Source: Owenia fusiformis | Lineage: Eukaryota; Annelida; Polychaeta; Sabellida; Oweniidae | Reading direction: 5' to 3' | Length of the DNA stretch: 64,000 nucleotides | Assembly (NCBI GenBank): GCA_903813345.2 | Contig: CAIIXF020000002.1 | Coordinates: 17,369,467-17,433,466 of the forward strand | Part shown: positions 9,401-22,500 of the stretch, piece after piece | Layout of the letters: the number at the start of each line of letters is the position of its first letter | How positions within the stretch are numbered: the stretch's first letter is position 1 | Notes under the pieces: generated by a model | Told to the model about the DNA's origin: nothing | What the model saw: only the letters and a program-made list of their open reading frames with translations | Databases searched by the model: none | Program-made: the position numbers and the translations under genes

Positions 9401-12400
9401 AAATATAACGTTTCCGTCACGAAAAAGCCTCGAACCAAAGTGTATTTTGAAGAAAAGCCTCAAATAAAACGTTTCCGTCACGAAAAAGCCTCGAAACAAA
9501 ACGCATTTGGACGAAAAGCCTCAAATAAAACGTTTCCGTCACGAAAAAGCCTCGAACCAAAGTGTATTTTGAAGAAAAGCCTAAAATAAAACGTTTCCGT
9601 CACGAAAAAGCCTCGAAACAAAACGCATTTTGACGAAAAGCCTCAAATAAAACGTTTCCGTCACGAAAAAGCCTCGAACCAAAGTGTATTTTGAAGAAAA
9701 GCCTCAAATAAAACGTTTCCGTCACGAAAAAGCCTCGAAACAAAACGCATTTGGACGAAAAGCCTCAAATAAAACGTTTCCGTCACGAAAAAGCCTCGAA
9801 CCAAAGTGTATTTTGAAGAAAAGCCTCAAATAAAACGTTTCCGTCACGAAAAAGCCTCGAAACAAAACGCATTTGGACGAAAAGCCTCAAATAAAACGTT
9901 TCCGTCACGAAAAAGCCTCGAACCAAAGTGTATTTTGAAGAAAAGCCTCAAATAAAACGTTTCCGTCACGAAAAAGCCTCGAAACAAAACGCATTTGGAC
10001 GAAAAGCCTCAAATAAAACGTTTCCGTCACGAAAAAGCCTCGAACCAAAGTGTATTTTGAAGAAAAGCCTCAAATAAAACGTTTCCGTCACGAAAAAGCC
10101 TCGAAACAAAACGCATTTGGACGAAAAGCCTCAAATAAAACGTTTCCGTCACGAAAAAGCCTCGAAACAAAACGCATTTGGACGAAAAGCCTCAAATAAA
10201 ACGTTTCCGTCACGAAAAAGCCTCGAAACAAAGTGTATTTTGAAGAAAAGCCTCAAATAAAACGTTTCCGTCACGAAAAAGCCTCGAAACAAAACGCATT
10301 TGGACGAAAAGCCTCAAATATAACGTTTCCGTCACGAAAAAGCCTCGAACCAAAGTGTATTTTGAAGAAAAGCCTCAAATAAAACGTTTCCGTCACGAAA
10401 AAGCCTCGAAACAAAACGCATTTGGACGAAAAGCCTCAAATAAAACGTTTCCGTCACGAAAAAGCCTCGAACCAAAGTGTATTTTGAAGAAAAGCCTAAA
10501 ATAAAACGTTTCCGTCACGAAAAAGCCTCGAAACAAAACGCATTTGGACGAAAAGCCTCAAATAAAACGTTTCCGTCACGAAAAAGCCTCGAACCAAAGT
10601 GTATTTTGAAGAAAAGCCTCAAATAAAACGTTTCCGTCACGAAAAAGCCTCGAAACAAAACGCATTTGGACGAAAAGCCTCAAATAAAACGTTTCCGTCA
10701 CGAAAAAGCCTCGAACCAAAGTGTATTTTGAAGAAAAGCCTCAAATAAAACGTTTCCGTCACGAAAAAGCCTCGAAACAAAACGCATTTGGACGAAAAGC
10801 CTCAAATAAAACGTTTCCGTCACGAAAAAAGCCTCGAAACAAAACGCAATTGGACGAAAAGCCTCAAATAAAACGTTTCCGTCACGAAAAAGCCTCGAAA
10901 CAAAGTGTATTTTGAAGAAAAGCCTCAAATAAAACGTTTCCGTCACGAAAAAGCCTCGAAACAAAACGCATTTGGACGAAAAGCCTCAAATATAACGTTT
11001 CCGTCACGAAAAAGCCTCGAACCAAAGTGTATTTTGAAGAAAAGCCTCAAATAAAACGTTTCCGTCACGAAAAAGCCTCGAAACAAAACGCATTTGGACG
11101 AAAAGCCTCAAATAAAACGTTTCCGTCACGAAAAAGCCTCGAACCAAAGTGTATTTCGAAGAAAAGCCTCAAATAAAACGTTTCCGTCACGAAAAAGCCT
11201 CGAAACAAAACGCATTTGGACGAAAAGCCTCAAATAAAACGTTTCCGTCACGAAAAAGCCTCGAACCAAAGTGTATTTTGAAGAAAAGCCTCAAATAAAA
11301 CGTTTCCGTCACGAAAAAGCCTCGAAACAAAACGCATTTGGACGAAAAGCCTCAAATAAAACGTTTCCGTCACGAAAAAGCCTCGAACCAAAGTGTATTT
11401 TGAAGAAAAGCCTCAAATAAAGCGTTTCCGTCACGAAAAAGCCTCGAAACAAAACGCATTTGGACGAAAAGCCTCAAATAAAACGTTTCCGTCACGAAAA
11501 AGCCTCGAACCAAAGTGTATTTTGAAGAAAAGCCTAAAATAAAACGTTTCCGTCACGAAAAAGCCTCGAAACAAAACGCATTTGGACGAAAAGCCTCAAA
11601 TAAAACGTTTCCGTCACGAAAAAGCCTCGAACCAAAGTGTATTTTGAAGAAAAGCCTCAAATAAAACGTTTCCGTCACGAAAAAGCCTCGAAACAAAACG
11701 CATTTGGACGAAAAGCCTCAAATAAAACGTTTCCGTCACGAAAAAGCCTCGAACCAAAGTGTATTTTGAAGAAAAGCCTCAAATAAAACGTTTCCGTCAC
11801 GAAAAAGCCTCGAAACAAAACGCATTTGGACGAAAAGCCTCAAATAAAACGTTTCCGTCACGAAAAAGCCTCGAAACAAAACGCATTTGGACGAAAAGCC
11901 TCAAATAAAACGTTTCCGTCACGAAAAAGCCTCGAAACAAAGTGTATTTTGAAGAAAAGCCTCAAATAAAACGTTTCCGTCACGAAAAAGCCTCGAAACA
12001 AAACGCATTTGGACGAAAAGCCTCAAATATAACGTTTCCGTCACGAAAAAGCCTCGAACCAAAGTGTATTTTGAAGAAAAGCCTCAAATAAAACGTTTCC
12101 GTCACGAAAAAGCCTCGAAACAAAACGCATTTGGACGAAAAGCCTCAAATAAAACGTTTCCGTCACGAAAAAGCCTCGAACCAAAGTGTATTTTGAAGAA
12201 AAGCCTAAAATATAACGTTTCCGTCACGAAAAAGCCTCGAAACAAAACGCATTTTGACGAAAAGCCTCAAATAAAACGTTTCCGTCACGAAAAAAGCCTC
12301 GAACCAAAGTGTATTTTGAAGAAAAGCCTCAAATAAAACGTTTCCGTCACGAAAAAGCCTCGAAACAAAACGCATTTGGACGAAAAGCCTCAAATAAAAC

Positions 12401-15400
12401 GTTTCCGTCACGAAAAAGCCTCGAACCAAAGTGTATTTTGAAGAAAAGCCTCAAATAAAACGTTTCCGTCACGAAAAAGCCTCGAAACAAAACGCATTTG
12501 GACGAAAAGCCTCAAATAAAACGTTTCCGTCACGAAAAAGCCTCGAACCAAAGTGTATTTTGAAGAAAAGCCTAAAATAAAACGTTTCCGTCACGAAAAA
12601 GCCTCGAAACAAAACGCATTTTGACGAAAAGCCTCAAATAAAACGTTTCCGTCACGAAAAAGCCTCGAACCAAAGTGTATTTTGAAGAAAAGCCTCAAAT
12701 AAAACGTTTCCGTCACGAAAAAGCCTCGAAACAAAACGCATTTGGACGAAAAGCCTCAAATAAAACGTTTCCGTCACGAAAAAGCCTCGAACCAAAGTGT
12801 ATTTTGAAGAAAAGCCTCAAATAAAACGTTTCCGTCACGAAAAAGCCTCGAAACAAAACGCATTTGGACGAAAAGCCTCAAATAAAACGTTTCCGTCACG
12901 AAAAAGCCTCGAAACAAAACGCAATTGGACGAAAAGCCTCAAATAAAACGTTTCCGTCACGAAAAAGCCTCGAACCAAAGTGTATTTTGAAGAAAAGCCT
13001 CAAATAAAACGTTTCCGTCACGAAAAAGCCTCGAAACAAAACGCATTTGGACGAAAAGCCTCAAATAAAACGTTTCCGTCACGAAAAAGCCTCGAAACAA
13101 AACGCAATTGGACGAAAAGCCTCAAATAAAACGTTTCCGTCACGAAAAAGCCTCGAACCAAAGTGTATTTTGAAGAAAAGCCTCAAATAAAACGTTTCCG
13201 TCACGAAAAAGCCTCGAAACAAAACGCATTTGGACGAAAAGCCTCAAATAAAACGTTTCCGTCACGAAAAAGCCTCGAAACAAAACGCATTTGGACGAAA
13301 AGCCTCAAATAAAACGTTTCCGTCACGAAAAAGCCTCGAAACAAAGTGTATTTTGAAGAAAAGCCTCAAATAAAACGTTTCCGTCACGAAAAAGCCTCGA
13401 AACAAAACGCATTTGGACGAAAAGCCTCAAATATAACGTTTCCGTCACGAAAAAGCCTCGAACCAAAGTGTATTTTGAAGAAAAGCCTCAAATAAAACGT
13501 TTCCGTCACGAAAAAGCCTCGAAACAAAACGCATTTGGACGAAAAGCCTCAAATAAAACGTTTCCGTCACGAAAAAGCCTCGAACCAAAGTGTATTTTGA
13601 AGAAAAGCCTAAAATATAACGTTTCCGTCACGAAAAAGCCTCGAAACAAAACGCATTTTGACGAAAAGCCTCAAATAAAACGTTTCCGTCACGAAAAAGC
13701 CTCGAACCAAAGTGTATTTTGAAGAAAAGCCTCAAATAAAACGTTTCCGTCACGAAAAAGCCTCGAAACAAAACGCATTTGGACGAAAAGCCTCAAATAA
13801 AACGTTTCCGTCACGAAAAAGCCTCGAACCAAAGTGTATTTTGAAGAAAAGCCTCAAATAAAACGTTTCCGTCACGAAAAAGCCTCGAAACAAAACGCAT
13901 TTGGACGAAAAGCCTCAAATAAAACGTTTCCGTCACGAAAAAGCCTCGAACCAAAGTGTATTTTGAAGAAAAGCCTAAAATAAAACGTTTCCGTCACGAA
14001 AAAGCCTCGAAACAAAACGCATTTTGACGAAAAGCCTCAAATAAAACGTTTCCGTCACGAAAAAGCCTCGAACCAAAGTGTATTTTGAAGAAAAGCCTCA
14101 AATAAAACGTTTCCGTCACGAAAAAGCCTCGAAACAAAACGCATTTGGACGAAAAGCCTCAAATAAAACGTTTCCGTCACGAAAAAGCCTCGAACCAAAG
14201 TGTATTTTGAAGAAAAGCCTCAAATAAAACGTTTCCGTCACGAAAAAGCCTCGAAACAAAACGCATTTGGACGAAAAGCCTCAAATAAAACGTTTCCGTC
14301 ACGAAAAAGCCTCGAAACAAAACGCAATTGGACGAAAAGCCTCAAATAAAACGTTTCCGTCACGAAAAAGCCTCGAAACAAAGTGTATTTTGAAGAAAAG
14401 CCTCAAATAAAACGTTTCCGTCACGAAAAAGCCTCGAAACAAAACGCATTTGGACGAAAAGCCTCAAATATAACGTTTCCGTCACGAAAAAGCCTCGAAC
14501 CAAAGTGTATTTTGAAGAAAAGCCTCAAATAAAACGTTTCCGTCACGAAAAAGCCTCGAAACAAAACGCATTTGGACGAAAAGCCTCAAATAAAACGTTT
14601 CCGTCACGAAAAAGCCTCGAACCAAAGTGTATTTCGAAGAAAAGCCTCAAATAAAACGTTTCCGTCACGAAAAAGCCTCGAAACAAAACGCATTTGGACG
14701 AAAAGCCTCAAATAAAACGTTTCCGTCACGAAAAAGCCTCGAACCAAAGTGTATTTTGAAGAAAAGCCTCAAATAAAACGTTTCCGTCACGAAAAAGCCT
14801 CGAAACAAAACGCATTTGGACGAAAAGCCTCAAATAAAACGTTTCCGTCACGAAAAAAGCCTCGAACCAAAGTGTATTTTGAAGAAAAGCCTCAAATAAA
14901 GCGTTTCCGTCACGAAAAAGCCTCGAAACAAAACGCATTTGGACGAAAAGCCTCAAATAAAACGTTTCCGTCACGAAAAAAGCCTCGAACCAAAGTGTAT
15001 TTTGAAGAAAAGCCTAAAATAAAACGTTTCCGTCACGAAAAAGCCTCGAAACAAAACGCATTTGGACGAAAAGCCTCAAATAAAACGTTTCCGTCACGAA
15101 AAAGCCTCGAACCAAAGTGTATTTTGAAGAAAAGCCTCAAATAAAACGTTTCCGTCACGAAAAAGCCTCGAAACAAAACGCATTTGGACGAAAAGCCTCA
15201 AATAAAACGTTTCCGTCACGAAAAAGCCTCGAACCAAAGTGTATTTTGAAGAAAAGCCTCAAATAAAACGTTTCCGTCACGAAAAAGCCTCGAAACAAAA
15301 CGCATTTGGACGAAAAGCCTCAAATAAAACGTTTCCGTCACGAAAAAGCCTCGAAACAAAACGCATTTGGACGAAAAGCCTCAAATAAAACGTTTCCGTC

Positions 15401-18400
15401 ACGAAAAAGCCTCGAAACAAAGTGTATTTTGAAGAAAAGCCTCAAATAAAACGTTTCCGTCACGAAAAAGCCTCGAAACAAAACGCATTTGGACGAAAAG
15501 CCTCAAATATAACGTTTCCGTCACGAAAAAGCCTCGAACCAAAGTGTATTTTGAAGAAAAGCCTCAAATAAAACGTTTCCGTCACGAAAAAGCCTCGAAC
15601 CAAAGTGTATTTCGAAGAAAAGCCTCAAATAAAACGTTTCCGTCACGAAAAAGCCTCGAAACAAAACGCATTTGGACGAAAAGCCTCAAATAAAACGTTT
15701 CCGTCACGAAAAAGCCTCGAACCAAAGTGTATTTTGAAGAAAAGCCTCAAATAAAACGTTTCCGTCACGAAAAAGCCTCGAAACAAAACGCATTTGGACG
15801 AAAAGCCTCAAATAAAACGTTTCCGTCACGAAAAAGCCTCGAACCAAAGTGTATTTCGAAGAAAAGCCTCAAATAAAACGTTTCCGTCACGAAAAAGCCT
15901 CGAAACAAAACGCATTTGGACGAAAAGCCTCAAATAAAACGTTTCCGTCACGAAAAAGCCTCGAACCAAAGTGTATTTTGAAGAAAAGCCTCAAATAAAA
16001 CGTTTCCGTCACGAAAAAGCCTCGAAACAAAACGCATTTGGACGAAAAGCCTCAAATAAAACGTTTCCGTCACGAAAAAGCCTCGAACCAAAGTGTATTT
16101 TGAAGAAAAGCCTCAAATAAAGCGTTTCCGTCACGAAAAAGCCTCGAAACAAAACGCATTTGAACGAAAAGCCTCAAATAAAACGTTTCCGTCACGAAAA
16201 AGCCTCGAACCAAAGTGTATTTTGAAGAAAAGCCTAAAATAAAACGTTTCCGTCACGAAAAAGCCTCGAAACAAAACGCATTTGGACGAAAAGCCTCAAA
16301 TAAAACGTTTCCGTCACGAAAAAGCCTCGAACCAAAGTGTATTTTGAAGAAAAGCCTCAAATAAAACGTTTCCGTCACGAAAAAGCCTCGAAACAAAACG
16401 CATTTGGACGAAAAGCCTCAAATAAAACGTTTCCGTCACGAAAAAGCCTCGAACCAAAGTGTATTTTGAAGAAAAGCCTCAAATAAAACGTTTCCGTCAC
16501 GAAAAAGCCTCGAAACAAAACGCATTTGGACGAAAAGCCTCAAATAAAACGTTTCCGTCACGAAAAAGCCTCGAAACAAAACGCATTTGGACGAAAAGCC
16601 TCAAATAAAACGTTTCCGTCACGAAAAAGCCTCGAAACAAAGTGTATTTTGAAGAAAAGCCTCAAATAAAACGTTTCCGTCACGAAAAAGCCTCGAAACA
16701 AAACGCATTTGGACGAAAAGCCTCAAATATAACGTTTCCGTCACGAAAAAGCCTCGAACCAAAGTGTATTTTGAAGAAAAGCCTCAAATAAAACGTTTCC
16801 GTCACGAAAAAGCCTCGAAACAAAACGCATTTGGACGAAAAGCCTCAAATAAAACGTTTCCGTCACGAAAAAAGCCTCGAACCAAAGTGTATTTTGAAGA
16901 AAAGCCTAAAATAAAACGTTTCCGTCACGAAAAAGCCTCGAAACAAAACGCATTTTGACGAAAAGCCTCAAATAAAACGTTTCCGTCACGAAAAAGCCTC
17001 GAACCAAAGTGTATTTTGAAGAAAAGCCTCAAATAAAACGTTTCCGTCACGAAAAAGCCTCGAAACAAAACGCATTTGGACGAAAAGCCTCAAATAAAAC
17101 GTTTCCGTCACGAAAAAGCCTCGAACCAAAGTGTATTTTGAAGAAAAGCCTCAAATAAAACGTTTCCGTCACGAAAAAGCCTCGAAACAAAACGCATTTG
17201 GACGAAAAGCCTCAAATAAAACGTTTCCGTCACGAAAAAGCCTCGAACCAAAGTGTATTTTGAAGAAAAGCCTCAAATAAAACGTTTCCGTCACGAAAAA
17301 GCCTCGAAACAAAACGCATTTGGACGAAAAGCCTCAAATAAAACGTTTCCGTCACGAAAAAGCCTCGAACCAAAGTGTATTTTGAAGAAAAGCCTCAAAT
17401 AAAACGTTTCCGTCACGAAAAAGCCTCGAAACAAAACGCATTTGGACGAAAAGCCTCAAATAAAACGTTTCCGTCACGAAAAAGCCTCGAAACAAAACGC
17501 ATTTGGACGAAAAGCCTCAAATAAAACGTTTCCGTCACGAAAAAGCCTCGAAACAAAGTGTATTTTGAAGAAAAGCCTCAAATAAAACGTTTCCGTCACG
17601 AAAAAGCCTCGAAACAAAACGCATTTGGACGAAAAGCCTCAAATATAACGTTTCCGTCACGAAAAAGCCTCGAACCAAAGTGTATTTTGAAGAAAAGCCT
17701 CAAATAAAACGTTTCCGTCACGAAAAAGCCTCGAAACAAAACGCATTTGGACGAAAAGCCTCAAATAAAACGTTTCCGTCACGAAAAAGCCTCGAACCAA
17801 AGTGTATTTTGAAGAAAAGCCTAAAATAAAACGTTTCCGTCACGAAAAAGCCTCGAAACAAAACGCATTTGGACGAAAAGCCTCAAATAAAACGTTTCCG
17901 TCACGAAAAAGCCTCGAACCAAAGTGTATTTTGAAGAAAAGCCTCAAATAAAACGTTTCCGTCACGAAAAAGCCTCGAAACAAAACGCATTTGGACGAAA
18001 AGCCTCAAATAAAACGTTTCCGTCACGAAAAAGCCTCGAACCAAAGTGTATTTTGAAGAAAAGCCTCAAATAAAACGTTTCCGTCACGAAAAAGCCTCGA
18101 AACAAAACGCATTTGGACGAAAAGCCTCAAATAAAACGTTTCCGTCACGAAAAAGCCTCGAAACAAAACGCAATTGGACGAAAAGCCTCAAATAAAACGT
18201 TTCCGTCACGAAAAAGCCTCGAAACAAAACGCATTTGGACGAAAAGCCTCAAATAAAACGTTTCCGTCACGAAAAAAGCCTCGAACCAAAGTGTATTTTG
18301 AAGAAAAGCCTCAAATAAAACGTTTCCGTCACGAAAAAGCCTCGAAACAAAACGCATTTGGACGAAAAGCCTCAAATAAAACGTTTCCGTCACGAAAAAG

Positions 18401-21400
18401 CCTCGAACCAAAGTGTATTTTGAAGAAAAGCCTCAAATAAAGCGTTTCCGTCACGAAAAAGCCTCGAAACAAAACGCATTTGGACGAAAAGCCTCAAATA
18501 AAACGTTTCCGTCACGAAAAAAGCCTCGAACCAAAGTGTATTTTGAAGAAAAGCCTAAAATAAAACGTTTCCGTCACGAAAAAGCCTCGAAACAAAACGC
18601 ATTTGGACGAAAAGCCTCAAATAAAACGTTTCCGTCACGAAAAAGCCTCGAACCAAAGTGTATTTTGAAGAAAAGCCTCAAATAAAACGTTTCCGTCACG
18701 AAAAAGCCTCGAAACAAAACGCATTTGGACGAAAAGCCTCAAATAAAACGTTTCCGTCACGAAAAAGCCTCGAACCAAAGTGTATTTTGAAGAAAAGCCT
18801 CAAATAAAACGTTTCCGTCACGAAAAAGCCTCGAAACAAAACGCATTTGGACGAAAAGCCTCAAATAAAACGTTTCCGTCACGAAAAAGCCTCGAAACAA
18901 AACGCATTTGGACGAAAAGCCTCAAATAAAACGTTTCCGTCACGAAAAAGCCTCGAAACAAAGTGTATTTTGAAGAAAAGCCTCAAATAAAACGTTTCCG
19001 TCACGAAAAAGCCTCGAAACAAAACGCATTTGGACGAAAAGCCTCAAATATAACGTTTCCGTCACGAAAAAGCCTCGAACCAAAGTGTATTTTGAAGAAA
19101 AGCCTCAAATAAAACGTTTCCGTCACGAAAAAGCCTCGAAACAAAACGCATTTGGACGAAAAGCCTCAAATAAAACGTTTCCGTCACGAAAAAGCCTCGA
19201 ACCAAAGTGTATTTTGAAGAAAAGCCTAAAATAAAACGTTTCCGTCACGAAAAAGCCTCGAAACAAAACGCATTTTGACGAAAAGCCTCAAATAAAACGT
19301 TTCCGTCACGAAAAAGCCTCGAACCAAAGTGTATTTTGAAGAAAAGCCTCAAATAAAACGTTTCCGTCACGAAAAAGCCTCGAAACAAAACGCATTTGGA
19401 CGAAAAGCCTCAAATAAAACGTTTCCGTCACGAAAAAGCCTCGAACCAAAGTGTATTTTGAAGAAAAGCCTCAAATAAAACGTTTCCGTCACGAAAAAGC
19501 CTCGAAACAAAACGCATTTGGACGAAAAGCCTCAAATAAAACGTTTCCGTCACGAAAAAGCCTCGAACCAAAGTGTATTTTGAAGAAAAGCCTCAAATAA
19601 AACGTTTCCGTCACGAAAAAGCCTCGAAACAAAACGCATTTGGACGAAAAGCCTCAAATAAAACGTTTCCGTCACGAAAAAGCCTCGAACCAAAGTGTAT
19701 TTTGAAGAAAAGCCTCAAATAAAACGTTTCCGTCACGAAAAAGCCTCGAAACAAAACGCATTTGGACGAAAAGCCTCAAATAAAACGTTTCCGTCACGAA
19801 AAAGCCTCGAAACAAAACGCATTTGGACGAAAAGCCTCAAATAAAACGTTTCCGTCACGAAAAAGCCTCGAAACAAAGTGTATTTTGAAGAAAAGCCTCA
19901 AATAAAACGTTTCCGTCACGAAAAAGCCTCGAACCAAAGTGTATTTTGAAGAAAAGCCTCAAATAAAACGTTTCCGTCACGAAAAAGCCTCGAAACAAAA
20001 CGCATTTGGACGAAAAGCCTCAAATAAAACGTTTCCGTCACGAAAAAGCCTCGAACCAAAGTGTATTTTGAAGAAAAGCCTCAAATAAAACGTTTCCGTC
20101 ACGAAAAAGCCTCGAAACAAAACGCATTTGGACGAAAAGCCTCAAATAAAGCGTTTCCGTCACGAAAAAGCCTCGAAACAAAACGCATTTGGACGAAAAG
20201 CCTCAAATAAAACGTTTCCGTCACGAAAAAGCCTCGAACCAAAGTGTATTTTGAAGAAAAGCCTAAAATAAAACGTTTCCGTCACGAAAAAGCCTCGAAA
20301 CAAAACGCATTTGGACGAAAAGCCTCAAATAAAACGTTTCCGTCACGAAAAAGCCTCGAACCAAAGTGTATTTTGAAGAAAAGCCTCAAATAAAACGTTT
20401 CCGTCACGAAAAAGCCTCGAAACAAAACGCATTTGGACGAAAAGCCTCAAATAAAACGTTTCCGTCACGAAAAAGCCTCGAACCAAAGTGTATTTTGAAG
20501 AAAAGCCTCAAATAAAGCGTTTCCGTCACGAAAAAGCCTCGAAACAAAACGCATTTGGACGAAAAGCCTCAAATAAAACGTTTCCGTCACGAAAAAGCCT
20601 CGAACCAAAGTGTATTTTGAAGAAAAGCCTAAAATAAAACGTTTCCGTCACGAAAAAGCCTCGAAACAAAACGCATTTGGACGAAAAGCCTCAAATAAAA
20701 CGTTTCCGTCACGAAAAAGCCTCGAACCAAAGTGTATTTTGAAGAAAAGCCTCAAATAAAACGTTTCCGTCACGAAAAAGCCTCGAAACAAAACGCATTT
20801 GGACGAAAAGCCTCAAATAAAACGTTTCCGTCACGAAAAAGCCTCGAACCAAAGTGTATTTTGAAGAAAAGCCTCAAATAAAACGTTTCCGTCACGAAAA
20901 AGCCTCGAAACAAAACGCATTTGGACGAAAAGCCTCAAATAAAACGTTTCCGTCACGAAAAAGCCTCGAAACAAAACGCATTTGGACGAAAAGCCTCAAA
21001 TAAAACGTTTCCGTCACGAAAAAGCCTCGAAACAAAGTGTATTTTGAAGAAAAGCCTCAAATAAAACGTTTCCGTCACGAAAAAGCCTCGAAACAAAACG
21101 CATTTGGACGAAAAGCCTCAAATATAACGTTTCCGTCACGAAAAAGCCTCGAACCAAAGTGTATTTTGAAGAAAAGCCTCAAATAAAACGTTTCCGTCAC
21201 GAAAAAGCCTCGAAACAAAACGCATTTGGACGAAAAGCCTCAAATAAAACGTTTCCGTCACGAAAAAGCCTCGAACCAAAGTGTATTTTGAAGAAAAGCC
21301 TAAAATAAAACGTTTCCGTCACGAAAAAGCCTCGAAACAAAACGCATTTTGACGAAAAGCCTCAAATAAAACGTTTCCGTCACGAAAAAGCCTCGAACCA

Positions 21401-22500
21401 AAGTGTATTTTGAAGAAAAGCCTCAAATAAAACGTTTCCGTCACGAAAAAGCCTCGAAACAAAACGCATTTGGACGAAAAGCCTCAAATAAAACGTTTCC
21501 GTCACGAAAAAGCCTCGAACCAAAGTGTATTTTGAAGAAAAGCCTCAAATAAAACGTTTCCGTCACGAAAAAGCCTCGAAACAAAACGCATTTGGACGAA
21601 AAGCCTCAAATAAAACGTTTCCGTCACGAAAAAGCCTCGAACCAAAGTGTATTTTGAAGAAAAGCCTCAAATAAAACGTTTCCGTCACGAAAAAGCCTCG
21701 AAACAAAACGCATTTGGACGAAAAGCCTCAAATAAAACGTTTCCGTCACGAAAAAGCCTCGAACCAAAGTGTATTTTGAAGAAAAGCCTCAAATAAAACG
21801 TTTCCGTCACGAAAAAGCCTCGAAACAAAACGCATTTGGACGAAAAGCCTCAAATAAAACGTTTCCGTCACGAAAAAGCCTCGAAACAAAACGCATTTGG
21901 ACGAAAAGCCTCAAATAAAACGTTTCCGTCACGAAAAAAGCCTCGAAACAAAGTGTATTTTGAAGAAAAGCCTCAAATAAAACGTTTCCGTCACGAAAAA
22001 GCCTCGAACCAAAGTGTATTTTGAAGAAAAGCCTCAAATAAAACGTTTCCGTCACGAAAAAGCCTCGAAACAAAACGCATTTGGACGAAAAGCCTCAAAT
22101 AAAACGTTTCCGTCACGAAAAAGCCTCGAACCAAAGTGTATTTTGAAGAAAAGCCTCAAATAAAACGTTTCCGTCACGAAAAAGCCTCGAAACAAAACGC
22201 ATTTGGACGAAAAGCCTCAAATAAAGCGTTTCCGTCACGAAAAAGCCTCGAAACAAAACGCATTTGGACGAAAAGCCTCAAATAAAACGTTTCCGTCACG
22301 AAAAAGCCTCGAACCAAAGTGTATTTTGAAGAAAAGCCTAAAATAAAACGTTTCCGTCACGAAAAAGCCTCGAAACAAAACGCATTTGGACGAAAAGCCT
22401 CAAATAAAACGTTTCCGTCACGAAAAAGCCTCGAACCAAAGTGTATTTTGAAGAAAAGCCTCAAATAAAACGTTTCCGTCACGAAAAAGCCTCGAAACAA
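6283..22500 (+). repeat. Left, well-phased block of the satellite
   Basis: Units keep 61-bp phase almost without exception; the only frequent length change is one extra A in the GAAAAAGCC run, for example near 10825, 12294, 14855, 14979, 16868 and 18274. The AAATATAACG marker occurs at about 6473, 7144, 8181, 9401, 10316, 10988, 12025, 13429, 14466, 15505, 16725 and 17641, that is, at steps of 11, 17, 20, 15, 11, 17, 23, 17, 17, 20 and 15 units. The 17-20-15 run occurs twice, so a segment of about 3.2 kb (52 units) is itself repeated. Confidence 0.8.
6291..6296 (+). promoter_or_regulatory. First of ~900 AATAAA hexamers
   Basis: AATAAA occurs in nearly every 61-bp unit on the + strand, in the constant half, and first appears three codons after the viral Rep sequence ends. 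It matches the canonical polyadenylation signal. The TAA that ends the Rep frame (6415-6417) lies inside another copy. The array may therefore supply both the stop codon and the poly(A) signal. The reverse strand of the unit has no AATAAA. Use as a signal is inferred. Confidence 0.45.
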
